Assembly: GCF_943590815.1 (NCBI RefSeq)
Contig: NZ_CALSBS010000021.1
Span: 1-64,000, forward strand
Origin: Pseudocitrobacter vendiensis
GTDB lineage: Bacteria; Pseudomonadota; Gammaproteobacteria; Enterobacterales; Enterobacteriaceae
Direction: 5' to 3'
DNA length: 64,000 nt
The notes under the pieces were generated by a model. The model was not told the origin of the DNA, made no database searches, and saw nothing but the letters and a program-made list of their open reading frames with translations. Below, piece after piece: positions 45,269 through 53,911 of this stretch. Within the stretch, counting starts at the first letter, position 1, and each line of letters opens with the position of its first letter. The position numbers and the translations under genes are program-made.

Positions 45269-45751
45269 TCATGCCCTCTCAGCAAATGCATTGATGGCGT
45301 AGCCACGACCACCAGCGAGGTCGCCCAGCAGCGCCATGACAGCAGGATAAGACGGGGTGAAGACTTCGCCATCTGCGACCGCATAGGTCATAGTGACAGC
45401 GCCTTCCACACGCTCAGTTTTCACCGCAGCCTCGCGCACGCTGGAAAGTAAATCGCCGTCGATTGCCTCTACTGCCAGCATGCACTGCGCGGTAATCACC
45501 TGCCGCGGGACTTCATCCGGCGGAAAATCATGATCGTCCAGAATGACATTTACGCGTGGCCATGCCAGCGGCTGGCTTGGGTCAGTTTTTGAACCAATCC
45601 AGTCCAGCCCTTCCAGGTAGTCCATCGCTTTAATCAGCAGCGGTATAAGGCTGTCCGGCAACGTTATGCCGCGTAGCGCGCCGAATGCGGTTAAATCGGC
45701 TTCAGTGGCATAGCTGTTGGCATCCGGGGAAGTGATATCGGTATTGATCAT
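45269..45751 (-). CDS. head-tail adaptor (DnaT-like / gp6-like fold)
   Basis: The 160-residue protein (NSYATEADLTAFGALRGI; AMDYLEGLDWIGSKTD; LAWPRVNV) belongs to the group often labelled DnaT-like ssDNA-binding protein, which occupies the adaptor position after the capsid gene. A connector role is more likely than replication in this context. Confidence 0.75.
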   Translation of the reverse strand: MINTDITSPDANSYATEADLTAFGALRGITLPDSLIPLLIKAMDYLEGLDWIGSKTDPSQPLAWPRVNVILDDHDFPPDEVPRQVITAQCMLAVEAIDGDLLSSVREAAVKTERVEGAVTMTYAVADGEVFTPSYPAVMALLGDLAGGRGYAINAFAERA

Positions 45752-45786
45752 CGAGTCATCCAGTTATGGGGCTTTCGCCCCATGCG

Positions 45787-46074
45787 TTAATCACCGGAAG
45801 GCGCTGTGAAGGTGATGTCTTCAGTGGTTTTAGCCACACCATCAACCGTACCGGTTACCGTGAAGGTGCCAGCCGCGTCTGATGTGAGTTTCACCGTTGC
45901 ACCACCAGCAGAGCCGGTTTGAGAACTGGCCGTGCTGAGCGTGCCGCCTGTGGAGGTCCACGCGACAGTTTTACCGGATACACCGGAACCGTTCAGCGTG
46001 TACTTCAGGGACACCGTTACCGCGTCAGTGCTGTCAGCAGTTGCGGACGTTTTATCCGCTGACAGCGTTACTCC
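45787..46074 (-). CDS. Ig-like domain appended to the capsid by -1 frameshift
   Basis: This 95-residue frame (GVTLSADKTSATADSTDAV, then SLKYTLNGSGVSG, to FTAPSGD) is a complete bacterial Ig-like (Big) domain. The only start candidate, GTG at 46014, falls inside a beta strand and would remove about 20 residues of the fold. The frame joins the capsid gene at its last codons in the -1 phase with no stop between. A slip on GTG-GGG would yield a 411-residue capsid-Ig protein. Ig-bearing minor capsid forms made this way are known in other tailed phages. Confidence 0.75.
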   Translation of the reverse strand, partial: GVTLSADKTSATADSTDAVTVSLKYTLNGSGVSGKTVAWTSTGGTLSTASSQTGSAGGATVKLTSDAAGTFTVTGTVDGVAKTTEDITFTAPSGD

Positions 46075-47021
46075 CCCACCGCAGATTCCAGTTTGATCAG
46101 CACGCCAGCCGTGGATTTGTTACTGGTGAAGTGCTTCTTCCAGTTGCCCGCAGTGCCGATCGCGGTCAGGTCAGGGTTATCACCTTTGGCGGTATCCCAG
46201 CTATAACCCAGCAAATCAACGTTCACCACGCCTTCAGCGCGATAGCCAACCGCAAGGTTTTCCTGGTCGTTGATATCGTAGGAACGGAAGCCCGGAGCCT
46301 GAGACTCAGTGACGGTTACAGCACCGGCCACCAGCCCAAGGATGGCATCAGCATCCATGGTATCGGTCACCAGCACTGGTTTACCCAGCGTGCCCGGCTG
46401 CCCGCCGTAAACCACCACGCCCGCTTCTTCGTAGATTTTGTTGGCAATCGCCTCATCCACAATGTCGAAGTAGGTCGCGGAGTGCATCACGAACAGAACC
46501 ACGCGGTTAAACTTGTCGCCGTATTTGCGCAGGCCACGCGTCAGCGTCTTTTTACCGTCGGTCTCAATGTCGGCGGTTACCACCATGTCGGCATTAGCAC
46601 CAATCGCCGCAGTCAGCGCTTTCAGGCCATATTTCACGTAGCCTTCCAGGGTGGCATCTGCCACATCAACGCCGATCACTTCGGAGAATTCATCAACGGA
46701 GCGACCACGACGTTTGAAGGCCTCTTCCGTGGTTTCATACGGACCGTATTTCCACGGCGCTTTAACGGATACCGCTTCACCGGCACCGATTTTTTTCCCT
46801 GTAACTTTATCGACAGAGTTCACATCACGCGATTCGATGGAGCCGCCGACTTTGTAGAAGGCGCGCTTACGGAAGTCGCCCTCAATCAGTTCGTTATCCA
46901 GCAGAATCGCACCATTGGAGGAAGCGTTGAACACATCCAGATTGTCCTGACGACGCTCGAGGAACGAGGTCTGCGCCAGGTCGTCATAAATAACCAGGTC
47001 GGTATTAACAGTCGTAGCCAT
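46068..47021 (-). CDS. major capsid protein
   Basis: The 317-residue protein (MATTVNTDLVIYDDLAQTSF; FRKRAFYKVGGSIESRDV; VVLFVMHSATYFDIVDE) has the features of HK97-fold coat proteins in phages with DUF4055 portals. It follows the scaffold gene by 12 bases. Its last codons GTG GGG GAG TAA form a G-run that allows a -1 slip into the Ig frame. Confidence 0.88.
   Translation of the reverse strand: MATTVNTDLVIYDDLAQTSFLERRQDNLDVFNASSNGAILLDNELIEGDFRKRAFYKVGGSIESRDVNSVDKVTGKKIGAGEAVSVKAPWKYGPYETTEEAFKRRGRSVDEFSEVIGVDVADATLEGYVKYGLKALTAAIGANADMVVTADIETDGKKTLTRGLRKYGDKFNRVVLFVMHSATYFDIVDEAIANKIYEEAGVVVYGGQPGTLGKPVLVTDTMDADAILGLVAGAVTVTESQAPGFRSYDINDQENLAVGYRAEGVVNVDLLGYSWDTAKGDNPDLTAIGTAGNWKKHFTSNKSTAGVLIKLESAVGE
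46071..46079 (-). promoter_or_regulatory. candidate -1 frameshift site at the capsid stop
   Basis: GTGGGGGAG directly before TAA lets a P-site glycine tRNA on GGG re-pair one base back with another GGG. It is not the classical X XXY YYZ form, so efficiency is uncertain. Confidence 0.55.
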
Positions 47022-47033
47022 GGTTTAAATCCC

Positions 47034-47810
47034 TTATTTCGGAAGTTTGAGGAAGGCCTTCTGGCCGTGTTTGCGGAGGTAATCCGCTTTATCGCTGGCG
47101 CTCATTTCGGAACGTTTCAGGTTGCCGCCACCGCCACCCGGCTTATGTCCACCAGCGCCAGTACCTTCGGCGCGCGGGAACAGGTGCGGAGCCGTCTCCT
47201 TAAGAGACTCCGCCCATTCGAGGGGGCTAAGTGGGGTTTTGCCATCTTTGCCGAACAGAACATCGCCATTTGCATCAACTGCTACGGCCTCGCCTTCGTC
47301 GTTGAGCTGGAATGTGCCTTTGGCACGTAAAATCAGATCGTCAGATGCTTCCGGCAGCGCGCCCGTCTTCGCGGCGGCTGCTCGGATTGCATCACCCAGG
47401 ACGCGATCCCGGAATTTATTGGAGAACGCTTCGGCTTTATCCGCGCGTTCATTTGCTGCTTTGATTTGCTTATCGACATCAGCACGCATGCGCTCGGTGC
47501 GCTTATCCAGCACCTCGTCAATTTTTCCGGCTGCGATAAGCTTTACCTCTTCGTCGTCAGAAAAACGCTGGAGAATGCCGCGAACAGCGTCCGGGTCGAT
47601 ACCGTCATAGCGGGAAAGGTTTTCTTTCTGCTGTTTAATGGTGCCCAGCAGTTCGCTATTTTTCGTTTTCAGGCCCGTGACTTCGCTGTTCACGCGCTCA
47701 TCAATCAGCTTCTGGATTTCAGGGGTGATTTCAATATCACCACCGCCACCAGCACCTTCGCCATTGCCTTCAGGCGCGTAATATTTCAGAAGCATTTGTC
47801 GAATTAACAT
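47034..47810 (-). CDS. capsid scaffolding protein
   Basis: The 258-residue protein is highly charged with coiled-coil segments (about 40-150: ELLGTIKQQKENLSRYDG; MRADVDKQIKAANERADKAE), a Gly-rich linker and a basic C-terminus (KADYLRKHGQKAFLKLPK) suitable for binding the coat protein. It lies directly before the capsid gene. GAGGGG precedes the start. Confidence 0.85.
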   Translation of the reverse strand: MLIRQMLLKYYAPEGNGEGAGGGGDIEITPEIQKLIDERVNSEVTGLKTKNSELLGTIKQQKENLSRYDGIDPDAVRGILQRFSDDEEVKLIAAGKIDEVLDKRTERMRADVDKQIKAANERADKAEAFSNKFRDRVLGDAIRAAAAKTGALPEASDDLILRAKGTFQLNDEGEAVAVDANGDVLFGKDGKTPLSPLEWAESLKETAPHLFPRAEGTGAGGHKPGGGGGNLKRSEMSASDKADYLRKHGQKAFLKLPK

Positions 47811-47843
47811 AATTTCCCCTCGGGATTTTGTCGGGCCTCGCCC

Positions 47844-47871
47844 ATAAAAAAGCCCCGGCGGTTGCCAGGGC
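47844..47871 (-). terminator. hairpin before the scaffold gene
   Basis: GCCC pairs with GGGC around an imperfect inner stem, followed by a T run on the minus strand. Confidence 0.6.
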
Positions 47872-47890
47872 GTGAATCAGGTGATGAATA

Positions 47891-48988
47891 TTAGCTGTCA
47901 GTCGCTGATAGCTGTCTGAGTTCCTCGAGTGAGAGCCACTCGCCTTTATCCGTGAACATTTCCCCCAGGTCGATTTCCCCTGCGCGGAACATCCGGCCAC
48001 GCTCAGAGCCCAGAACCTGATCCTGACGCTGCGGCGACTGGCGCCTCAGCCATTCGAGATACGTTGTCTTCGCCGGAACCTGTCCGTCCATGCTGGCGCG
48101 CGTGCCTTCGTCCATCTCATCAATATCGATGCCCAGTTCCCGCCACGACTTCAAAATCAGCGTTTCGGTTGAGCGACAGCAGAAATGAATTTTTCCGGGG
48201 CCCTGCAAATACGGCACCTTGTGCCCTATCGGCTTGTTCTCCAGCGTGTAGCGCAGCAGGTCGCGGATAATGCAGTCGTGGCTGGTTTTGTTGTCCAGCG
48301 TAGACAGCCACTGTTTACCCTTCACAATATCGCTGTTGGAGGCAGTGAAGCTGTTCCGCGCGGTAGCGGCCAGATGATTCACAGCCGTCTTTGCAATGCT
48401 CGCCGCGTTGGCCCTGCTCATTTGCAGCGCGCCGTCACGGTAATCTTTGTTGGCGTGCCCTCGCACATTGCGCGCGATGGCTTCCACCGTATCGCCGGCC
48501 AGATATCCGCGGCGTATGGCGTTCGTGATGCGCGCCAGCCTGTCCGACTCCAGATTACTCGCCCACTCACTCAGCAGTCGCCCCTGAAAGGGCTGAGACA
48601 TCGCGGCGGCGTAAACCATATCGGCGGTAATTCCCTGCATCGGATAGCGGGAAAGAACCTGTGATGGCAGAAGGGAGTCGAACAGGCTCATCTGATAACT
48701 GGCCTCGTTCTTTGCCAGCGTCAGCAGCTCATCCTGTAAACCAGTGTGCATCGATGCAACGGCCTGCTGGTTAAGCTCGCGCACGCTGCCCAGCAGACTT
48801 TCAAGACGCGTAACGGTGAAGCTTTCAGGCGGCAACTTGTCCAGCGCATCCAGCAGACGCGCCGACAGGTCAGCGTCTGTTTCGTTCAGCAGCTTAACCA
48901 TCCGGTTAGCCACGCCCGTCGCATAACGGCTAATCCAGACGGAATGCGCAATGGCCTCGTCCCGCAGGCTTTCGTTTACGGTTGCCAT
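47891..48988 (-). CDS. head morphogenesis protein (SPP1 gp7 / Mu F family)
   Basis: The 365-residue protein carries the minor-head domain of the Mu F/SPP1 gp7 family: SRANAASIAKTAVNHLAATA, then LSTLDNKTSHDCIIRD and a Cys-containing IHFCCRST segment. It joins portal and capsid during head assembly and may be ejected with DNA. It lies just after the portal gene. Confidence 0.87.
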   Translation of the reverse strand: MATVNESLRDEAIAHSVWISRYATGVANRMVKLLNETDADLSARLLDALDKLPPESFTVTRLESLLGSVRELNQQAVASMHTGLQDELLTLAKNEASYQMSLFDSLLPSQVLSRYPMQGITADMVYAAAMSQPFQGRLLSEWASNLESDRLARITNAIRRGYLAGDTVEAIARNVRGHANKDYRDGALQMSRANAASIAKTAVNHLAATARNSFTASNSDIVKGKQWLSTLDNKTSHDCIIRDLLRYTLENKPIGHKVPYLQGPGKIHFCCRSTETLILKSWRELGIDIDEMDEGTRASMDGQVPAKTTYLEWLRRQSPQRQDQVLGSERGRMFRAGEIDLGEMFTDKGEWLSLEELRQLSATDS

Positions 48989-48989
48989 A

Positions 48990-50378
48990 TCAGCCCCCGG
49001 TCAGCGTGGGAGCCTGATTGCGAAGCTCATCAATCACATCATCCGGTCTGTCTGCCGGGTCGATGAGGTCGAGCTTCTGCAGCGCCCGAATCAAGTCACT
49101 ATCGCGCAGCGCGCCGGACTGCCAGGCGTTCACAATAGCGGTTACCATGCCAGATTCGGCAACTTTAGCGATGAATTCCTGGTTGATGGTGTAGGCAGGT
49201 TCATCGCCTTTAATCCCCAGGTACTTTGCGCACCAGCCCAGTGCCAGCGTGTAAGCCTCGGAAACGTTGGAAACGCAGATACCCAGTACTGACGTTGATG
49301 CGCTCTGCTCACCGCTGGCCTGCGTCGCCGTTTTCGCCGTGGCGTTCTGCTCAATCAGCCGCGCGCCAAGCTGCACCATGTAGTCGCGCTTACTGTCCAT
49401 TGCCTCTTTAGCCAGCATGTTCGGCTGCGCCTGGGCATAGCCAAAAGAGCCCTCTTTAGGCAATAGAAGTGGTGAGCGGGAACCGATTTTGACGCCTTTC
49501 TTTTCGAGGTGATCGCGCCAGTTGGTATCAAGACCGGTTATGTAGGGCTGGACCTGTCCGCAGAACCAGACGCTATCTTCATAATCTGCGCTGTTGCGGT
49601 AATGCCCATGGTTAATTTCCACCAGCGCAGCCAGTGGTGAATCATCAATTGTCGGATCGTTGTTTTGGGCGCCTACAAACGTGAACGGGATTTCGTCCCA
49701 GTAATCCATTCCTTTTGGCTTAGGATGGTATTCGCTATCGACGGTATAGGTTCCGCTTTCCGTTCCTCCTGAACGGCGCCATACACGGCAAACAAATTTA
49801 CCGTCCTCCAGCGCCAGCTCACGATACTGAATCTCGTCCTTGTAAGCATAACCGTCCGGCTCTTCCACACATTCGCGCAGCACCACCAGCACCAGTTGAT
49901 CGCGTCCGTTAATGCGCTTTGTTCGCCAGTTGATGACATTCTCTGCCGGATAGCGGAGGATGATCGCTTCGCTGGTCACTTCAGCGTAATCGACATAAAT
50001 GCCTTCTCGCGCAACCTCCAACACGTTCTCTGCCACAAGCTGCGACTGCTGATAGATACTGGTACCGGCTCCGTCTGCATTATCTAACAGGTATTTCAGC
50101 TTCTCCGGTCCATTGAACGTGGGGTCTTTTCGATACGCCATGCCAAGCATGCCAATCTTCGTATTACCGGCAATGGCGTAGAAAATTGCGCGGCTTAGAT
50201 AGTCCTCATTGCGTTTGCGGTTGCGTGTGGATTTATCGGTAGGGTCGAGTAAAGGCAGGTATTTATTACCCGCAGCCTTCACGGCCTCCACTCCTTTGCA
50301 GAAATCCCGGTATTTCTTCCAGGCAGCAGAAGCCGCCCGGTGTTCTGGTCGAACCCAGGTGATGTCGTCGTTTGCCAT
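48990..50378 (-). CDS. DUF4055 portal protein
   Basis: The 462-residue protein (VRPEHRAASAAWKKYRDFC; YLSRAIFYAIAGNTKIGMLG; HLEKKGVKIGSRSPLLLPKEG) matches DUF4055, the portal of phages with this type of terminase. It starts two bases after the large terminase stop. Confidence 0.88.
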   Translation of the reverse strand: MANDDITWVRPEHRAASAAWKKYRDFCKGVEAVKAAGNKYLPLLDPTDKSTRNRKRNEDYLSRAIFYAIAGNTKIGMLGMAYRKDPTFNGPEKLKYLLDNADGAGTSIYQQSQLVAENVLEVAREGIYVDYAEVTSEAIILRYPAENVINWRTKRINGRDQLVLVVLRECVEEPDGYAYKDEIQYRELALEDGKFVCRVWRRSGGTESGTYTVDSEYHPKPKGMDYWDEIPFTFVGAQNNDPTIDDSPLAALVEINHGHYRNSADYEDSVWFCGQVQPYITGLDTNWRDHLEKKGVKIGSRSPLLLPKEGSFGYAQAQPNMLAKEAMDSKRDYMVQLGARLIEQNATAKTATQASGEQSASTSVLGICVSNVSEAYTLALGWCAKYLGIKGDEPAYTINQEFIAKVAESGMVTAIVNAWQSGALRDSDLIRALQKLDLIDPADRPDDVIDELRNQAPTLTGG

Positions 50379-50379
50379 A

Positions 50380-51687
50380 TCAGAAAGTGGTATCCATGGT
50401 GATTGAGTATGCCGGCTTCACGATGGGGTAATCCTTCACGATGAAGTACCCACCAGCATCATTGGGGTGATCGTTGTCCGCTGATTTATCCGGTTCGCCG
50501 TTGGCCGCCCAGATTTGTTGTTCGAGGCTTTCTGTATAAACCGGGCAGTTCTGCACGTTCACCAGATAGCGGCGCTCGCCGTTGGCGTTGCAGAACATAG
50601 CGTTCATCGAGTTGATACGGTCTTTAACTGGCGGGTTAGCGTCATCAACAATAACGCTGAATCCGGCATCGCTCAGTTGCGCGATATCGGTCTTGCTGGC
50701 GTTCTGGGATTTACGTGAATCGCCGGAAGCATCTGGATAGATGTAAATCTCACGGTTTTTCACATAGCGACCATCTTCATAGCGCCAGAACTCCTCCTGA
50801 ATTCGCTTAATCATCGCCGGAGTGTCGTAAACCTTGACCAGTTCGCGAACAGCACGCGGCAAGCCATTACGTTTTACGTGAACAATCGCGGCCATTTTCC
50901 CCACGTTAAAGTCCATGCCTATAAACAGGGCGTCATTGTCCTGAATCTCGTCAGTACAGTTATTCAGCTTGCGGTTGAAGGTGTGATAAATCGTGCCGCT
51001 GTTAAGGTTGGTGAACTTCCCGCGCAGATATGCCTGAATCAGTTCATCAGGGTAAGAACTCAGAAGCGAGGGAATGTAATCGGCAGGCAGGTTCTTCGCG
51101 TTGTCAAACGTACTGGCCTGAATTAAACCGTACAGCGTCGCCAGTTCAGGCTTTTCACGCACAGCCTTCACAAACTGCTGATAAACGAACTTGAAGCCTT
51201 CCGGCGTCGTGGTGACATCGATACCGTTACGCAGCCCGTCAACCTTGTAACGCATACGGGCGATGATTTTTCGCCATGCCTGCTGCGCTTTGGCTGCCGC
51301 CATCACATCAAGCTCATCGACCATTGCATTGCCAATTTTGAACCCGACTATAGAGCCGGGCTTCTCCATCGAGCGGCAGATGGTTGTCCCGCGGTAACGT
51401 CGCCCCTCGTAGAAGTGAACCTCTTTGTTCCCCTCGTTGATTTTGACGCTCAGGCCCCAGTCGAAGGCCACCTCTTCAATCGTCGGATAGAAGATGTCGC
51501 GAATCTGCGGATACGTCGGCGCAAAGTACCCCTGATTTATTTTCGGGTGCTCCCACATCCCTTTACAGATACCGCCACAACCTACCCACGTCTTACCGGA
51601 ACCGAACCCGGCAACATAGGCTTTGAACTTGTGCTGCATCGCGAGGAAGCGCGCCTGCGGGATGTTAAGTGTCGGGCTGATCCCCAT
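50380..51687 (-). CDS. terminase large subunit
   Basis: The 435-residue packaging motor has a Walker A motif G-F-G-S-G-K-T at residues 27-33, a Walker B-like MVDELD near residue 120, and a nuclease domain beginning G-M-D-F-N-V-G-K. The size and motifs suit the PBSX/SPP1-like group, which mostly packages by headful. It overlaps the small terminase gene by 23 bases. Confidence 0.92.
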   Translation of the reverse strand: MGISPTLNIPQARFLAMQHKFKAYVAGFGSGKTWVGCGGICKGMWEHPKINQGYFAPTYPQIRDIFYPTIEEVAFDWGLSVKINEGNKEVHFYEGRRYRGTTICRSMEKPGSIVGFKIGNAMVDELDVMAAAKAQQAWRKIIARMRYKVDGLRNGIDVTTTPEGFKFVYQQFVKAVREKPELATLYGLIQASTFDNAKNLPADYIPSLLSSYPDELIQAYLRGKFTNLNSGTIYHTFNRKLNNCTDEIQDNDALFIGMDFNVGKMAAIVHVKRNGLPRAVRELVKVYDTPAMIKRIQEEFWRYEDGRYVKNREIYIYPDASGDSRKSQNASKTDIAQLSDAGFSVIVDDANPPVKDRINSMNAMFCNANGERRYLVNVQNCPVYTESLEQQIWAANGEPDKSADNDHPNDAGGYFIVKDYPIVKPAYSITMDTTF

Positions 51688-52654
51688 CGTCCGCCCTCGC
51701 GTCTACTACGTTGATATTGATTGCAACTGGCGTTGGTTCGTCATCCTCGCCATCACCGGCCAGCTCTTTACGGAGTTTCTCAACCTCCAGCCGGCGGCGG
51801 TCAATTTCAATCTGCTGCAGACGCTGCGCGAACTCACTATCAGCCAGGCCAAGCCGCTTCATTACCGCCTCGAACATCTTCTCTCTGCTGATTGAAGTGA
51901 TTTCCACGCCGTTCTTACCCACCTTCACGCCGGAATATGCCAGCGCGGCAGTCGGAGGAAGGAATCGTGAATCAGGAAAGTGAGGACGACCTATCCCATC
52001 GCCATTGCAGCGAGGGCATTCTGGATTTGGCTCCCTGTTGTGATCGTAGCCATAGCCGCCAGTGTCTTCGGGTTGTTTGGCCCCTTCTCGCCCCTCAACC
52101 TTTGCCGTTTCCTCATCGAACTCGACCGCATCGCGCCACTGGTAATGATGACCGAAGCCCCAGCAGTAACGACAAGCGCCCCGGCGGTATTGTGAGAGTT
52201 GGTTTGCATCGAAGGTGGCGAGCTGCCACATCTGCGCCAGCACTTCATCGGCATCTGCCAGCGTGCGTGCAATGGAGGCTTTCTGCTGCTGCGCAATAGC
52301 CTGCGCAACGTTAGGATTCGCTATGAGCTGACGACCATAATTCGAATCGCTATATCCTGCACGCTCTGCGGCGGCAGTCGCATTCTGGTCTTTCAGATAT
52401 TCAGCGATGAAGAGCTTTATCTTTGGACTCAGCTTACTGTCCACCAGCTCTTCGGCGCTCTTTTCAACTTGCGCAGTGCGCACTTTCTTCTGCGCAGATT
52501 TTTGCGCACTTTGCGCAGTTGGTTTTTTGATATATCGGCGGGCGGTGGCGTAGTTCAGTCCCTGCGCTTCACACCAGTCTTTCGGTGATACGCCTGATTT
52601 GGCATGCTCGGACAGGAACCGCTTCTGAAGCTCGCCCCAGTCCGGTTTTGCCAT
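51665..52654 (-). CDS. terminase small subunit
   Basis: The 329-residue DNA-recognition subunit has a putative helix-turn-helix (PKDWCEAQGLNYATARRYI) at about 25-45, a Terminase_2 domain (KIKLFIAEYLKDQNATAAAERAGYSDSNY), and a zinc-binding-like section with C-R-Y-C and C-P-R-C-N-G-D-G. It is longer than typical because of that cysteine-rich part. It overlaps the large subunit gene. Confidence 0.87.
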   Translation of the reverse strand: MAKPDWGELQKRFLSEHAKSGVSPKDWCEAQGLNYATARRYIKKPTAQSAQKSAQKKVRTAQVEKSAEELVDSKLSPKIKLFIAEYLKDQNATAAAERAGYSDSNYGRQLIANPNVAQAIAQQQKASIARTLADADEVLAQMWQLATFDANQLSQYRRGACRYCWGFGHHYQWRDAVEFDEETAKVEGREGAKQPEDTGGYGYDHNREPNPECPRCNGDGIGRPHFPDSRFLPPTAALAYSGVKVGKNGVEITSISREKMFEAVMKRLGLADSEFAQRLQQIEIDRRRLEVEKLRKELAGDGEDDEPTPVAININVVDARADDGDQPDT

Positions 52655-52666
52655 TGTGGCCGCCTT

Positions 52667-52846
52667 TTATTTTTTCACACAGATAGCCTGGGTGTTTGTG
52701 GATCGAGCAGTTTCAAAATTCTTGAGAAATTCAGCTTTTGCAGCTTCGCACGTTTCAAACGACGAAAACTCCTGAGAGCGAATACTTGCAAAATCGTTAT
52801 CAGCCCATGCTGACGCATACAATGAGAAAATAAGAATGAAGGTCAT
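52667..52846 (-). CDS. small secreted protein, unknown function
   Basis: This 59-residue frame begins with a signal peptide (M-T-F-I-L-I-F-S-L-Y-A-S-A-W-A) and leaves a 44-residue mature protein with two cysteines that could pair. It lies two bases after the preceding gene and 12 bases before the terminase small subunit. The tight packing and signal peptide support it, although its ribosome site is weak. I do not recognise it. Confidence 0.6.
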   Translation of the reverse strand: MTFILIFSLYASAWADNDFASIRSQEFSSFETCEAAKAEFLKNFETARSTNTQAICVKK

Positions 52847-52848
52847 TT

Positions 52849-53604
52849 TCAGATACCGTATTGGTTGCCAATCTGACGCCAGATAAGCCCGCCAGGACGC
52901 AACTGTCGAGCTATCTCGTCCTTGATCGTTTTTGCGATTACGTCTGCATTGAACTCTACAGAGGATGGCTTAACTTCATGCTCTATGCTGATAGCTGAAC
53001 GACATAGGCTCATTAATTCATCCACCAGCTCATCAGTGTATTCAGTAGCTTCACCCTTGAGATATTTGGAAACGACCGCTTGAACCTTTTCGCGCTCAGT
53101 TGAATGTTTTTCAACGCTTAAAGGCATACCAGCAACATACTTCTCGCCATTACGCTTCACGCCCACCTTCATGCTGTAGTCCGCAGATGCTATGGACTTA
53201 TCAATAAAAGCATCCTTGATAAATACCTGTCCGTCATTCATGGCAAATGGAGATAAATCAGCGAGCCCCTTACTGATGTAACCGCCGGAGAAATGTACTG
53301 GCAGACTGTCCCACGACGTCGGGATTCCACACTCATCAACGCGCAGAGCAATCAATTTGTAGCCATCTGGCATAATGATTTTTTGGCTCCGATTTAAGGG
53401 CGATTCGCTATACCCCTCATACGTTAACCACCCAACAGTAAACCCCTCAAAGGTTCCGCCAGAACGCCAATCAGGCTGAACCGCATAAAGGTACACACGG
53501 CATTTGTCGCCATGCTTAATCTGGTTACCGGAGATGTCAGTAGTGATGGTTCCTAAAGAAGGAAGCGTTACTGTTACCTCACAAATTTGATAGGTATTGG
53601 ACAT
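52849..53604 (-). CDS. orphan protein with gpJ-like and tape-measure-like segments
   Basis: The 251-residue protein starts at the ATG at 53604 with AAGGAAA upstream. The first 130 residues are beta-rich and unknown. The central MKVGVKRNGEKYVAGM segment resembles IKVGLASNGQYYAAGM in this phage's J protein (DUF1983). The end, E-I-A-R-Q-L-R-P-G-G-L-I-W, resembles the tape measure C-terminus G-I-A-K-Q-L-S-P-G-G-L-I-W. It lies between lysis and packaging genes. A tail-related or DNA-ejection role is a guess. Confidence 0.7.
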   Translation of the reverse strand: MSNTYQICEVTVTLPSLGTITTDISGNQIKHGDKCRVYLYAVQPDWRSGGTFEGFTVGWLTYEGYSESPLNRSQKIIMPDGYKLIALRVDECGIPTSWDSLPVHFSGGYISKGLADLSPFAMNDGQVFIKDAFIDKSIASADYSMKVGVKRNGEKYVAGMPLSVEKHSTEREKVQAVVSKYLKGEATEYTDELVDELMSLCRSAISIEHEVKPSSVEFNADVIAKTIKDEIARQLRPGGLIWRQIGNQYGI

Positions 53605-53714
53605 TGTATTTCCTTTTAGACGTGAGCCTGTCGCACGGCAAAGCCGCCGAAAGTTAACGGTTTGTCCAGGCTCACAACTGAAAGACTTTCTACGATGTGC
53701 GCGTGCGATGCGCA

Positions 53715-53739
53715 TAAAAAAGCCCCGCGATTGCGAGGC
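53715..53739 (-). terminator. hairpin upstream of the orphan gene
   Basis: GCCCCGC pairs with GCGAGGC (one mismatch) and is followed by a T run on the minus strand. Confidence 0.6.
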
Positions 53740-53758
53740 TATGTCTAGCATGAACTCT

Positions 53759-53911
53759 TTACGTTATTGCGTAACCTGTTACAAAAACCACTATTGCGGA
53801 GAATATAACCATCCACATAGTTTTTTTATAACCATTCCCGTAAGTAATCATCGCCAGCCCTAATAACAGTATGCACAAGACTGGCCATGTATCTGTATAA
53901 AAATCAATCAT
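53759..53911 (-). CDS. possible small two-helix membrane protein
   Basis: A 50-residue frame begins M-I-D-F-Y-T-D-T-W-P and has two hydrophobic helices (VLCILLLGLAMITYG; MWMVIFSAIVVFVTGYA). The ribosome site is poor. The amphipathic build is typical of small membrane morons, but I hold it loosely. Confidence 0.4.
   Translation of the reverse strand: MIDFYTDTWPVLCILLLGLAMITYGNGYKKTMWMVIFSAIVVFVTGYAIT

Noticed and set aside
46014..46016. GTG as an independent start for the Ig-like gene
   Set aside because: It would delete the first strand of the domain; the frame is open further upstream to the capsid stop, favouring frameshift.
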